Source of the DNA: DATAVB01 sp040414495
GTDB lineage: Bacteria; Actinomycetota; Actinomycetes; Mycobacteriales; QHCD01
Reading direction: 5' to 3'
DNA: 64,000 nucleotides
Assembly (NCBI GenBank): GCA_040414495.1
Contig: JBEDUI010000285.1
Location: 17,360-81,359 of the forward strand
This document shows positions 10,383-18,520 of this stretch, piece after piece. The notes below the pieces were generated by a model that was not told the origin of the DNA, did not search any database, and was given only the letters and a program-made list of their open reading frames with translations. The first letter of the stretch is position 1. Each line of letters opens with the position of its first letter. The translations under genes were made by a program, and so were the position numbers.

Positions 10383-10718
10383 GGTGGTTAAAAGCGAAAA
10401 CTCGCCGCGTCAACCGCACCGGAGGGCCGGATAGCGCGTGAGAGTTGTCATGGGAATAGTCTTTCTGTGCGAACGGACTCAGGGACAAAAGCCCGTGCGC
10501 GCGACGCCGTGATTACCTCAACGGCAGCAAAGAACTCGCCGCGTTACGTCAGCGGCACAAATACCACGCCGTAGCAGTGGCAGAAGAGCCGTTTTAGCGG
10601 CAGGAGCGCGCGCGGGAGACCGTAGCTGGTGTGACTCGCATGCTGACCGGCCTCCTCTCGTTGTCGTTCGCTTGATGTGGCGCGATAATCGCAGGGCCCG
10701 CGCAGCACTGCAACTGAT
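10383..10718. other. Non-coding stretch downstream of copy A
   Basis: No convincing gene. It holds a short duplicated motif, ACTCGCCGCGT, at about 10399 and 10526, and AAA-rich words unlike the surrounding coding DNA. It may be the remains of an older insertion; nothing recognisable is left. Confidence 0.4.
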
Positions 10719-11486
10719 TTAATCGCGCGGCCATTTCGACAGAATCGCACCGGTAGCATCATCCGCGGGTAGAAATGCCTCCAACTTCAGCTCTGCAACC
10801 GTAACGTCGACGGCGGTGGCGAACGTGGTCAGCGTCGTCATCAACCGGAGTTCGCCGAAATCAGACGCCAGCTGCATCGGCACCGCAAAGCCCAGGTGCT
10901 CCTCGGTTACCACCCGGTCGGGTGCGTACCCGGCGAGCTCGGCCTGTAATGAGATGAGCCGATCATCGGGACTACGCACCGATTCCTGCTGCAGCCGATC
11001 CAGGATGTGATACGCCCATGCCGAAAGATTCGTGATTCGAGCCGCCATTCCGTCCGGATGCAGGGCCAGCCGGTAAATATTGATCGGTTCGGCGAGCAGG
11101 TGCGCTGCCGCGCCCCCGGTCAGCACGTCGAGGGCGTCGTTGGCCGCGATCAGGTTGCCGTATCGGTCGACAAGGATCGCTGGATACGGCATATGTCCGG
11201 CCAGAATGCGTCGGAGGGCGGTGAGTACGGGAGCCAGCGCCGGATCGTCCAGCGCCGTCTGCGGGTACGCCGGCGCATAACCGGCTGCCAGCAGCAGGTC
11301 ATTGCGCTCGCGCAGCCCCAACTGCAGCGATTCGGCCAGCCGCACCACCATCGCGCGGCCCGGCGTCGACCGGCCGCTTTCCATGAAGCTCACATGCCGC
11401 TGCGTCGTGCCGGCCCGCAACGCGAGCTCCAATTGGCTGACGTGCCGACGGGTCCGGCGGGTACGCAGCGCCTCGGGAAACTCCAT
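10719..11486 (-). CDS. XRE-family regulator with MmyB-like ligand domain
   Basis: 255-residue transcription factor. Residues 1-60 form a Cro/CI-type helix-turn-helix (LRTRRTRRHVSQLELALRAGTTQRHVSFMESGRSTPG). Residues about 90-250 match the MmyB-like PAS-type ligand-binding domain (PAILVDRYGNLIAANDAL, LHPDGMAARITNLSAWAYHILDRL, ELRLMTTLTTF). Proteins of this kind often regulate an adjacent oxidoreductase and sense a fatty-acid-like or other small ligand. The ATG at 11486 faces the LLM oxidoreductase at 11562 across a 75-bp intergenic region containing a perfect 16-bp palindrome, the obvious operator. The effector is unknown. Confidence 0.88.
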   Translation of the reverse strand: MEFPEALRTRRTRRHVSQLELALRAGTTQRHVSFMESGRSTPGRAMVVRLAESLQLGLRERNDLLLAAGYAPAYPQTALDDPALAPVLTALRRILAGHMPYPAILVDRYGNLIAANDALDVLTGGAAAHLLAEPINIYRLALHPDGMAARITNLSAWAYHILDRLQQESVRSPDDRLISLQAELAGYAPDRVVTEEHLGFAVPMQLASDFGELRLMTTLTTFATAVDVTVAELKLEAFLPADDATGAILSKWPRD

Positions 11487-11510
11487 GGTCTGGTTCTAGC
11501 AAAGCCCGCC

Positions 11511-11526
11511 ATTCCCTCGAGGGAAT
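11511..11526. promoter_or_regulatory. Perfect 16-bp palindrome between XRE and LLM genes
   Basis: ATTCCCTCGAGGGAAT is fully self-complementary and lies midway between the divergent start codons at 11486 and 11562. It is the best candidate operator of the XRE/MmyB-type regulator and could control both promoters. Confidence 0.65.
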
Positions 11527-11561
11527 TGCCGTGATTCCTGGCGGACAGCACGATTCGGGCC

Positions 11562-12515
11562 ATGGATAGTGACATTCAACTCGGCGTGGTGCTACCGACT
11601 GGGAAGGCCCAATGGGGCGAGGGAACGGATCCGCGTGAGCTGGTCGATTTCGCGGTACGGGCCGAAGCGCTCGGTTTCGATTCGATCTGGGCCGCCGACA
11701 CGTTGCTGCGACCGGTCATCGAGCCGTTCACCATGCTCTCCGCCGTCGCGACGGCGACCGAACGGGCGCGTGTGGGCACCGCTGCGCTGTTGCCGGCGTT
11801 GCGCCGGCCGATCCAGACGGCCCAGGCGATCGCGTCGCTGGATCTGCTCTCCGGCGGGCGGTTGACGGTGACCGTGGGCGCCGGTTTTCCGCGTCGGTCC
11901 GAAGTGGAGTACGGATTGTCGGAGGTGCCGTGGCCGGGCCGCTTCGCCCGGCTCGACGAGACTGTCGCGCTGTGGCGGCACCTGTGGACGAACGAGGGCC
12001 CGACCTCCTTCCACGGCGCGGTATTCCGATTCGACCAGGTACCGGAAAGCCTTAAGCCCGCACAACCAGGCGGACCGCCGATCTGGCTGGGCGGCGCCAC
12101 CCCCGCCGCCCTGGCCCGAGCCGGTCGCCGGTACGACGGCTGGCTGCCGTACCCGCCCGAGCCGGCCGATTACGGAGCTGGACTGGAACAGGTTCGCAAG
12201 GCCGCCGTCGAGGCTGGGCGCGCCACCGCCGCGATCACCCCGGCTCTGTTCGTCACCGTGCTCATCACCGATGATCCGGCCGTGGGCCGGCGGGCGCTAC
12301 AGGAATACGTGCAGGCCAGCTACCGGATGCCGTTGGAGGTCGTCGAGACAATCCAGTTGCTCGTCACCGGTCCGATCGAATCCGTTACCCAACAGCTTGA
12401 CCGTTTTATCGACGAGGGCGCAGGCCACATCGTGTTCCGGATCGGCGCCCTGGACGTAAAATCCCAACGGCAACAGCTGGAATTGATCAGTACGTTGTAT
12501 CCCGTCAGAAAATAA
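11562..12515 (+). CDS. LLM-class (F420/FMN-dependent) oxidoreductase
   Basis: Bacterial-luciferase-like TIM barrel of 317 residues. It begins IQLGVVLPTGKAQWGEGTDPRELVDFAVRAEALGFDSIWAADTLL, has the core TERARVGTAALLPALRRPIQTAQAIASLDLLSGGRLTVTVGAGF and later PPIWLGGATPAALARAGRRYDGWLP. In actinobacteria this subgroup usually uses coenzyme F420 to reduce or oxidise small organics; the substrate is not evident. The ATG at 11562 has no Shine-Dalgarno sequence. It is divergently paired with the XRE regulator and probably controlled through the palindrome at 11511-11526. An imperfect hairpin at 12542-12577 follows its stop. Confidence 0.9.
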   Translation: MDSDIQLGVVLPTGKAQWGEGTDPRELVDFAVRAEALGFDSIWAADTLLRPVIEPFTMLSAVATATERARVGTAALLPALRRPIQTAQAIASLDLLSGGRLTVTVGAGFPRRSEVEYGLSEVPWPGRFARLDETVALWRHLWTNEGPTSFHGAVFRFDQVPESLKPAQPGGPPIWLGGATPAALARAGRRYDGWLPYPPEPADYGAGLEQVRKAAVEAGRATAAITPALFVTVLITDDPAVGRRALQEYVQASYRMPLEVVETIQLLVTGPIESVTQQLDRFIDEGAGHIVFRIGALDVKSQRQQLELISTLYPVRK

Positions 12516-12541
12516 GAATTGATCCGGCGCCGAATCGGATG

Positions 12542-12577
12542 CGCATTTGTTGCCGGCGAAAACCGGCGACGAATGCG
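12542..12577 (+). terminator. Imperfect hairpin after LLM oxidoreductase
   Basis: Arms CGCATTTGTTGCCGG and CCGGCGACGAATGCG (three mismatches) around the loop CGAAAA, without a T-run. A plausible factor-assisted or hairpin-only terminator. Confidence 0.45.
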
Positions 12578-12682
12578 ACCCGTCATCCGTGCTTCACGTG
12601 AAATTCATGGCGTATCGCTCTCGGGCGACAGATCGCCCGGAAATGCTCACGGGCAGTCCAAATACAGAGAGGGACATGCCGA

Positions 12683-14128
12683 ATGTCTGAGGTCACCCGC
12701 CGCCGCTTCCTGGGTGGTGCCGCAGCCGCGACCGCCGGTGGTGCCGCGGCCGCGCTGCTGCCGGTCAGCGTGCAGAAAGCACTGGCCACACCGCCGAACC
12801 GCCCGGGACAGCTGTCCGACGTCAAGCATGTCGTGATGTTGATGCAGGAGAACCGGTCATTCGACCATTACTACGGCAGCCTGTCGGGAGTGGCTGGATT
12901 TGACGACCCCAAGGCGGCGACGCTCTCGACCGGCAAGTCCGCGTTCTATCAACCGGATACGGTGAACCCGGACGGGTATCTGCTGCCGTTCCGGCTCGAC
13001 ACGCACACCACCAATACCCAGCACATTCCGAGCACGTCGCACGAGTGGGACGTGCAGCACGAAGCCTGGAACAACGGCAAGATCGACAATTGGCTGCCCG
13101 CGCACCGCGCCGCGGACAAGGCCAACGGTCCTTATGTGATGGGCTATTACACCCGCGAGGACATCCCGTTCCAATACGCGCTGGCCGACGCGTTCACGAT
13201 CTGCGACCAGTACCACTGCTCGGTACTCGGCCCAACCTGGTCCAACCGGCTGTACTGGATGACCGGCACCATCGACCCGAGCGGCCAGAACGGCGGCCCG
13301 GTCACGTACAACGGATTCCCGAGCGGTCACCCGTACACCTGGACGACCTACGCCGAACGGCTCGAGGCGGCCGGCGTGAGTTGGAAGGACTACCACTACG
13401 GCACCGGCCTGGTCGGGCACGGCATGCTGCCGCAGTTCCAGAGCTTTCAGGACGCCAAGCCCGGATCTGCGTTGTACGAGAAGAGCATTCGGCTCTCGGA
13501 GATCGGGCAGTTCGAGTACGACGCGCTGCACGACCAGTTGGCGACCGTGTCGTGGCTGCACGCGCCGAACGGCGCGTCCGAGCATCCCGGCGAGCCGGCC
13601 ACCATTCCGTCTCCGGCTCAGGGCGCGGCCTTCGTAGCCTCGGTTATTTCGGCGCTCGCGTCCAACCCGAATGTGTGGGCCAAGACCGTACTGATTCTCA
13701 ATTACGACGAGAACGACGGTCTGTTCGACCACGTCCTCCCGCCGACGCCGCCGGCCGGAACCGCGGACGAATTCGTGGACGGTCTGCCGATCGGGGCCGG
13801 ATTCCGGGTGCCGTGCGTGGTGATCTCGCCGTGGAGCGCCGGTGGTTACGTATGCAGCCAGAAGTTCGATCACACCTCGGTGCTGCAGTTTCTGGAACGG
13901 GTCACCGGCGTGGCCGAACCGCACATCACGCCCTGGCGGCGTAAGACGTTCGGTGATCTGACCCGGACCCTGCGGTTCGGTGCGGGGAAGCCGGCGCCGG
14001 TCATCGCGGACACGAACGGCAACCTGAACCTGGCTACCTACGAGCTCGGGCAGTTGCCGGCCCCGACGTTTCCCGGCGCGGCGCAAAAGCCGCCGCATCA
14101 GGAGAAGGGCCGGCGTCCGCACGTCTGA
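12683..14128 (+). CDS. Tat-exported phosphoesterase, phospholipase C / acid phosphatase family
   Basis: 481-residue secreted enzyme. The N-terminus is a twin-arginine signal (TRRRFLGGAAAATAGGAAAALLPVSVQKALA), cleaved near residue 35. The mature part has the phosphoesterase hallmark VKHVVMLMQENRSFDHYYGSLSGVAGF, TWSNRLYWMTGTIDPSGQNGGP, and the metal-site stretches NYDENDGLFDHVLPP and PCVVISPWSAGGYVCSQKFDHTSVLQFLE. Relatives are non-haemolytic phospholipases C and acid phosphatases that release phosphate from phospholipids. GAGAGGGA lies about 12 nt upstream of the ATG, slightly far. No clear phosphate-box repeat is seen, so phosphate control is only a guess. The C-terminal 20 residues are basic and Pro-rich. 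Confidence 0.9.
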   Translation: MSEVTRRRFLGGAAAATAGGAAAALLPVSVQKALATPPNRPGQLSDVKHVVMLMQENRSFDHYYGSLSGVAGFDDPKAATLSTGKSAFYQPDTVNPDGYLLPFRLDTHTTNTQHIPSTSHEWDVQHEAWNNGKIDNWLPAHRAADKANGPYVMGYYTREDIPFQYALADAFTICDQYHCSVLGPTWSNRLYWMTGTIDPSGQNGGPVTYNGFPSGHPYTWTTYAERLEAAGVSWKDYHYGTGLVGHGMLPQFQSFQDAKPGSALYEKSIRLSEIGQFEYDALHDQLATVSWLHAPNGASEHPGEPATIPSPAQGAAFVASVISALASNPNVWAKTVLILNYDENDGLFDHVLPPTPPAGTADEFVDGLPIGAGFRVPCVVISPWSAGGYVCSQKFDHTSVLQFLERVTGVAEPHITPWRRKTFGDLTRTLRFGAGKPAPVIADTNGNLNLATYELGQLPAPTFPGAAQKPPHQEKGRRPHV

Positions 14129-14140
14129 CCGGCCCCACGT

Positions 14141-14202
14141 GGTGATCATGCGGAAATGGCTCGCGACACGCGGTCGCGACGAACCATTTCCGCATGATCA
14201 CC
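14141..14202. repeat. Long TGATCATG-core hairpin, copy 1
   Basis: Perfect 19-bp arms (14141-14159 and 14184-14202, GGTGATCATGCGGAAATGG and its complement) enclose a second 7-bp stem TCGCGAC/GTCGCGA with loop ACGCG. It lies 12 bp after the phosphoesterase stop and can act as a terminator. A related hairpin with nearly the same arms occurs at 36789-36852. Two further partial words (GGGCGTAACCCCA followed by CGATCA or TGATCA) follow at 14207 and 14240. Confidence 0.85.
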
Positions 14203-14370
14203 GCTGGGCGTAACCCCACGATCACGGCGGCAAGCGCCCGGGCGTAACCCCATGATCAGGACCGCGACGAGCCGGGGGTAAACCGGTTTGTGTTTTAGAC
14301 CGCATTTTTCGTTCGGCGACCGAAAAAACGTTCGCGAGCACGGGCACGGCTCCGTACTCTGATCTGCGCT

Positions 14371-16278
14371 ATGCGCGACTTCCCACCTGACGTTGTCGCC
14401 TACGGCGCTACCTCCGACCACACGGCTTCCTCCGACGCTGCGTCAGATCCTGACACCAGCAGCCCCGGACGGTTCCTGCGTTGGCTGTTGCGCGAACAGG
14501 CGGATGTGCTCGCCGCGAGTGCCGCGGCGGGCCTGCTTTGGTATATCCCGCCGACGATCGGGCCATGGCTGCTCGGAAAGGCGATCGACCACGGAATCCT
14601 GGCGCATTCGACCTCAGGAACGCTGTTTTGGGGCCTGATCCTGCTGGCCGTCACGTTGGCCGGCGCCAGCTGCGGCATCCTGTTTCACACCAGCGTGGTG
14701 CGCGGTTGGTTGATCGCGCTGTACGGGACCACGAAGCTGGTCAACCGTAAGGCCGTGCAGTTGGGGCACGTGCAGTCCCGGCGACTGCCGACCGGGGAGA
14801 TCCTGAGCGTCTCGTCCTCGGACTCCGACCAGTTCGGCGCCCTGGTCGAGGTGACCGGCCGCGGGTTGTCCTCCCTGGTCGCGTTCCTCATCGTCGGCGT
14901 GATCGTGTTGACGACCTCGGTCAAGCTCGGCCTGCTGGTGCTGTTCGGTACGCCGCTGCTGGTCGCGTTCTCGTATCCGCTGCTCAAACCGATGCAGGCC
15001 CGGCAGGCGGTCGAACGCAGCCGGAATTCCGAGCTGACCGGGATGGCGACCGATATCGTCGCCGGGCTCCGGATCCTGCGCGGGATCGGCGGGGAGACGA
15101 CGTTCGGGCGCAACTACGCCACCCAGTCGCAACGGGTCCGCCGCGCTGGTGTCGCCGCCGGCCGCTGGCAGGCCGCGACCGACGGCCTTGCCGTTCTGCT
15201 GCCGGGCTTTTTCCTGGTCGTGCTCATGTGGTTGGGCGCCCGCGATGTGTTGCACCATCAGCTCTCCACCGGTCAGTTGGTGGAGCTGCTGGGGTACGCG
15301 ATGTTCCTGACCGGTCCGGTGACCAACTTCTTTCAGTTCTTCCAGAAATGGACTCGGGGCATGGTGTCGGCCCGCAAGGCGATCGCGGCGTTGGCGATCA
15401 CGCCGCCGTGGCCGGTGCCGACCGACCCGCGGCCGTTGCCGCGAGAGGCGGGGATCACCGACGAGGTCAGCGGATTCACTGCGGAGCCGGGCGAGCTGAC
15501 GATCGTGGTGTGCGCCGTACCGGACGACTCGGCCGCGTTGGCCGATCGGCTCGGCCGGTATCTGCCGCGGGCGACCGGCAGCGCGCCGACCGTCGAGGAC
15601 GACGTGTCCGGAGCGGCTGCCAAACGGGCGCACGCCCAGCGGTTGGCGGCGGCCGCCGCGATCGCGAAGGCGGACGAGGAAGCCGCCGCCGGCGCCTGGG
15701 GCGTGCGGGTTGGCGGCGTCGACCTCGCCGACGCGCGGTTGGCCGAGGTACGGGAGCACATCCTGGTTTCGGACACCGCGTCGATGGTGTTCGCCGGCAC
15801 GCTGCAGGAGCTGATCGACCCGCACGACGTGCTGACCCGGCGACAGGCCGAGGACGCACTGCACGTCGCCGCGGCGCAGGACGTGTTCGAGGCGCTGCCG
15901 GGCGGCTGGCAGGGTCGCATCGACGAGCGCGGGCGCGGGCTGTCGGGTGGGCAGCGGCAGCGCCTGGTGCTGGCCCGGGCGTTGGCCCGCGACCCGGAAA
16001 TCCTGGTGCTGGTCGAGCCGACCTCGGCCGTGGACGCGCATACGGAGGCGGCGATCGGGCAGCGGCTGGCCGACTTCCGCCGCGGCCGTACGACCGTGGT
16101 CATGTCGGTGTCGCCGCTGCTGCTGCACCACGCCGACCGGGTGGCCCTGCTCGAAGACGGCCGCGTCACCGCGGTCGGTACGCATGACGATCTGCTCCGC
16201 GACGTCCGCGCCTACCGCGACGTGGTGGCCCGTAACCTCGACGACCCGATACCGGCAGGAGAGCCTGGTGACCGCTGA
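14371..16278 (+). CDS. ABC exporter half with degenerate ATP site (Walker A lost)
   Basis: 635-residue type IV ABC exporter subunit: a six-helix transmembrane domain (about 40-340) plus a nucleotide-binding domain (about 365-625). The NBD is odd. Where Walker A should be (about 374-392) it reads GELTIVVCAVPDDSAALADRLG with no GxxGxGK. Walker B is LVLVEPTSAVD, with Val548 in place of the metal-binding Asp although Glu549 is kept. The H-loop His is Ser581. The signature LSGGQRQRLVLARAL (524-538) is intact. It therefore cannot bind ATP canonically but can supply the signature to its partner. It overlaps the next gene by 11 bp, so the two form one heterodimer. Substrate unknown. The ATG has no Shine-Dalgarno. 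Confidence 0.9.
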   Translation: MRDFPPDVVAYGATSDHTASSDAASDPDTSSPGRFLRWLLREQADVLAASAAAGLLWYIPPTIGPWLLGKAIDHGILAHSTSGTLFWGLILLAVTLAGASCGILFHTSVVRGWLIALYGTTKLVNRKAVQLGHVQSRRLPTGEILSVSSSDSDQFGALVEVTGRGLSSLVAFLIVGVIVLTTSVKLGLLVLFGTPLLVAFSYPLLKPMQARQAVERSRNSELTGMATDIVAGLRILRGIGGETTFGRNYATQSQRVRRAGVAAGRWQAATDGLAVLLPGFFLVVLMWLGARDVLHHQLSTGQLVELLGYAMFLTGPVTNFFQFFQKWTRGMVSARKAIAALAITPPWPVPTDPRPLPREAGITDEVSGFTAEPGELTIVVCAVPDDSAALADRLGRYLPRATGSAPTVEDDVSGAAAKRAHAQRLAAAAAIAKADEEAAAGAWGVRVGGVDLADARLAEVREHILVSDTASMVFAGTLQELIDPHDVLTRRQAEDALHVAAAQDVFEALPGGWQGRIDERGRGLSGGQRQRLVLARALARDPEILVLVEPTSAVDAHTEAAIGQRLADFRRGRTTVVMSVSPLLLHHADRVALLEDGRVTAVGTHDDLLRDVRAYRDVVARNLDDPIPAGEPGDR

Positions 16279-18205
16279 ACTGTCCCAGGGTGTCGTACTG
16301 CCCGGTTCGGCCGAGACCTGGCGGGAACGGCGCGGCGCTGACCCCGTCGTACCGCCCGAACTGATTCCACCGCGCGAAGGCACGGTGCGGGAGCGGCTCG
16401 CGGCCTGGCATCGGCGCCACCTGATCCGGGCCGGCCGGGCCGAACGGTATTTCGCCGGTTCGCGTAATCCCGAGAACGGGCTGCCGGTCGCCGAGCGTAG
16501 CGCGGTGGTGCGCTTTCTGCGTGAGCTGATCGCCGACCGCCGGCGCGGGCTGGTCGCGTTGATCGCGCTGAACGTGCTGGCAGCGGTGACCGGGTTGATC
16601 GGCCCGCGGCTGCTGGGTGCGCTGGTGAATTCCACCGCGAGCGGCGGCACGATGGGACACGTCAACACGTTGGCGCTGGCCGTCGCCGGCGTGATCCTGC
16701 TGCAGAGCCTTTTTGTTTTCGCGGCCAATGTGAGCTCGGCCGTATTTGGTCAGGATCTGTTGGCGGCCGCGCGGGAATATGTGGTGCGGGCCGTATTGCG
16801 GTTGCCTTTGGGGACCGTGGAACGGGCCAGTACCGGCGATCTGGTCACCCGTATTACCCGCGATGTCGGCACGATGAGCGGGTCGATGCAGTGGGCGTTG
16901 CCGCAGGCGATTATTTCCGGGTTGACGGTCGTATTGACGTTCGTCGCGTTGGTGATCAATTCGCCGGTTCTCGCGGTGCCGTCGCTGGTTCTGGTCGGGG
17001 TCGCGTCGATCCAGATCGTCCGGTATTTGAAACGCGCGCCGAAGGGATACGTCACCGAAGGCGGTACGTATTCGCAGATCAACACGACGATGACCGAGAC
17101 GGTCGAGGGCGCGCGGACAGTCGAGGCGCTGGGTCTGCAGGAGCGACGGACCGCCCGTACCAACGACGACATCGCGCTCTCAGCGCAGGCCGAGCGGTAC
17201 ACAATGTCGCTGCGCAACCTGCTGTTCGCGGTGATGGATCTGTCGTTCAATATGCCGCGCGGCATTACGGTTCTGGTCGGCGCGTACGCCTATTCCAAGG
17301 GCTGGGTGAGCATCGGGCAGATCACCGCGGCGGTGCTGTATATCGAGGGCTTGTTCGGACCGCTGGATCAGTTTGTGTCCACAATCGACCGGCTGCAGGT
17401 CGGTGCGGCGTCGACTACCCGGTTGCTCGGAATCGCCGCTGTGCCGCCGGATCGCACGTCGCGTGACGAGAAACCGGCTGACGTGCACCTCGTCGGCTCG
17501 GACCTGCGGTTCGCCTACCGGCCCGGCCATGACGTGCTGCACGGCATCGATCTGGACCTGCGGGTGGGGGAGCGGCTGGCGATTGTCGGTCCGTCCGGTT
17601 CGGGTAAGTCGACGCTGGGTCGGTTGTTGTCGGGCATCAACGGGCCGCGGACCGGATCGGTCAAGGTCGGCGGGGTCGACCTCGTATCGCTGCCGCTGCC
17701 GGTGTTGCGGACCGAGGTCGCGCTGGTCACGCAGGAACACCACGTTTTCGTCGGGTCGGTCCGGGACAACATCATTCTGGCCCGGGAGGACAGCAACGAC
17801 GAGACGGTCAAGGCCGCCTTGCAAGCGGTCGACGCCTGGCCGTGGGTGTCCCGGTTGAACGACGGTCTGGATACCAAGCTCGGTGCCGGCAATACAGCGT
17901 TGACACCGGCGCAGGCGCAGCAGGTGGCCCTGGCCCGGCTGATCATCGCCGACCCTCACACGTTGGTGCTGGACGAGGCGACGTCGCTGATCGACCCGCG
18001 TACGGCACGCCACCTCGAGGGTTCGATGAGCGCATTGTTGACCGACCGGACCGTCGTGGCGATCGCGCACCGGTTGCACACGGCGCACGACGCCGACCGG
18101 ATTGCCGTTGTCATTGACGGGCGCATAGTTGAATTGGGCAGCCACGAGGAATTGCTGGCGCAGCAGGGTGAATACGCCGCCCTGTGGCAGGCCTGGACCT
18201 CGTAA
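16268..18205 (+). CDS. ABC exporter half with intact Walker motifs but degenerate signature
   Basis: 645-residue partner of the preceding subunit. After a cytosolic N-terminal extension of about 90 residues comes a six-helix transmembrane domain and an NBD. Walker A (GPSGSGKSTL), Walker B (HTLVLDEATSLID) and the H-loop (AIAHRLHTA) are intact, but the signature is LTPAQAQQVALARL instead of LSGGQ. Paired with the first subunit this gives one fully canonical ATP site (this Walker A plus the partner's LSGGQ) and one dead site. GTG 16268 has GCAGGAGAG upstream and overlaps the previous gene by 11 bp, so translation is probably coupled. Export of a lipid, peptide or drug is likely, but no substrate is indicated. 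Confidence 0.92.
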   Translation: MTAELSQGVVLPGSAETWRERRGADPVVPPELIPPREGTVRERLAAWHRRHLIRAGRAERYFAGSRNPENGLPVAERSAVVRFLRELIADRRRGLVALIALNVLAAVTGLIGPRLLGALVNSTASGGTMGHVNTLALAVAGVILLQSLFVFAANVSSAVFGQDLLAAAREYVVRAVLRLPLGTVERASTGDLVTRITRDVGTMSGSMQWALPQAIISGLTVVLTFVALVINSPVLAVPSLVLVGVASIQIVRYLKRAPKGYVTEGGTYSQINTTMTETVEGARTVEALGLQERRTARTNDDIALSAQAERYTMSLRNLLFAVMDLSFNMPRGITVLVGAYAYSKGWVSIGQITAAVLYIEGLFGPLDQFVSTIDRLQVGAASTTRLLGIAAVPPDRTSRDEKPADVHLVGSDLRFAYRPGHDVLHGIDLDLRVGERLAIVGPSGSGKSTLGRLLSGINGPRTGSVKVGGVDLVSLPLPVLRTEVALVTQEHHVFVGSVRDNIILAREDSNDETVKAALQAVDAWPWVSRLNDGLDTKLGAGNTALTPAQAQQVALARLIIADPHTLVLDEATSLIDPRTARHLEGSMSALLTDRTVVAIAHRLHTAHDADRIAVVIDGRIVELGSHEELLAQQGEYAALWQAWTS

Positions 18206-18520
18206 TCCCTTTTCGTACGCAGACCGCAGCGTGCGTGTCTCGTATTTCTTGCGTAGACCGCGGTCTGGTGGCGCTCTAGTCCCGTATTTCTTGTTGATCA
18301 TGAAGTTCCCTGCGCGACACGCCGACGACACGCCGACAAAAATGTCGGGAACTTCATGATCAACAACGATCAGTGCCGGAAACGGAGCCAGGCTATACGT
18401 ACCGGTGCGCACGGCAGACCGGCCGAGTCGACGAGCCGGAAACGGACGGCAACTTGTTGCGTACGGTCGGCCGTGGCAGATTTGCGGTGTCCTACTGAGG
18501 CTTGAGCTGGGGAGCGCGTC
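18206..18520. other. 315-bp intergenic region with repeats
   Basis: No gene seen. It contains two copies of CGTATTTCTTG (18240 and 18283), related AGACCGC words, the long hairpin at 18291-18366, and then the leader of the GH127 gene. Confidence 0.5.
18291..18366. repeat. Long TGATCATG-core hairpin, copy 2
   Basis: Perfect 20-bp arms TTGTTGATCATGAAGTTCCC (18291-18310) and complement (18347-18366). The 36-nt loop contains GCGCGACACGCCGACGACACGCC, with ACACGCCGAC repeated. It lies about 90 bp after the ABC exporter stop. The GATCATG core and the CGCGACAC loop word are shared with the hairpins at 14141 and 36789. Confidence 0.85.

Noticed and set aside
14614..16728. A 704-codon minus-strand frame over the ABC exporter genes
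   Set aside because: No recognisable domain; the plus strand encodes clear ABC transporter motifs throughout.
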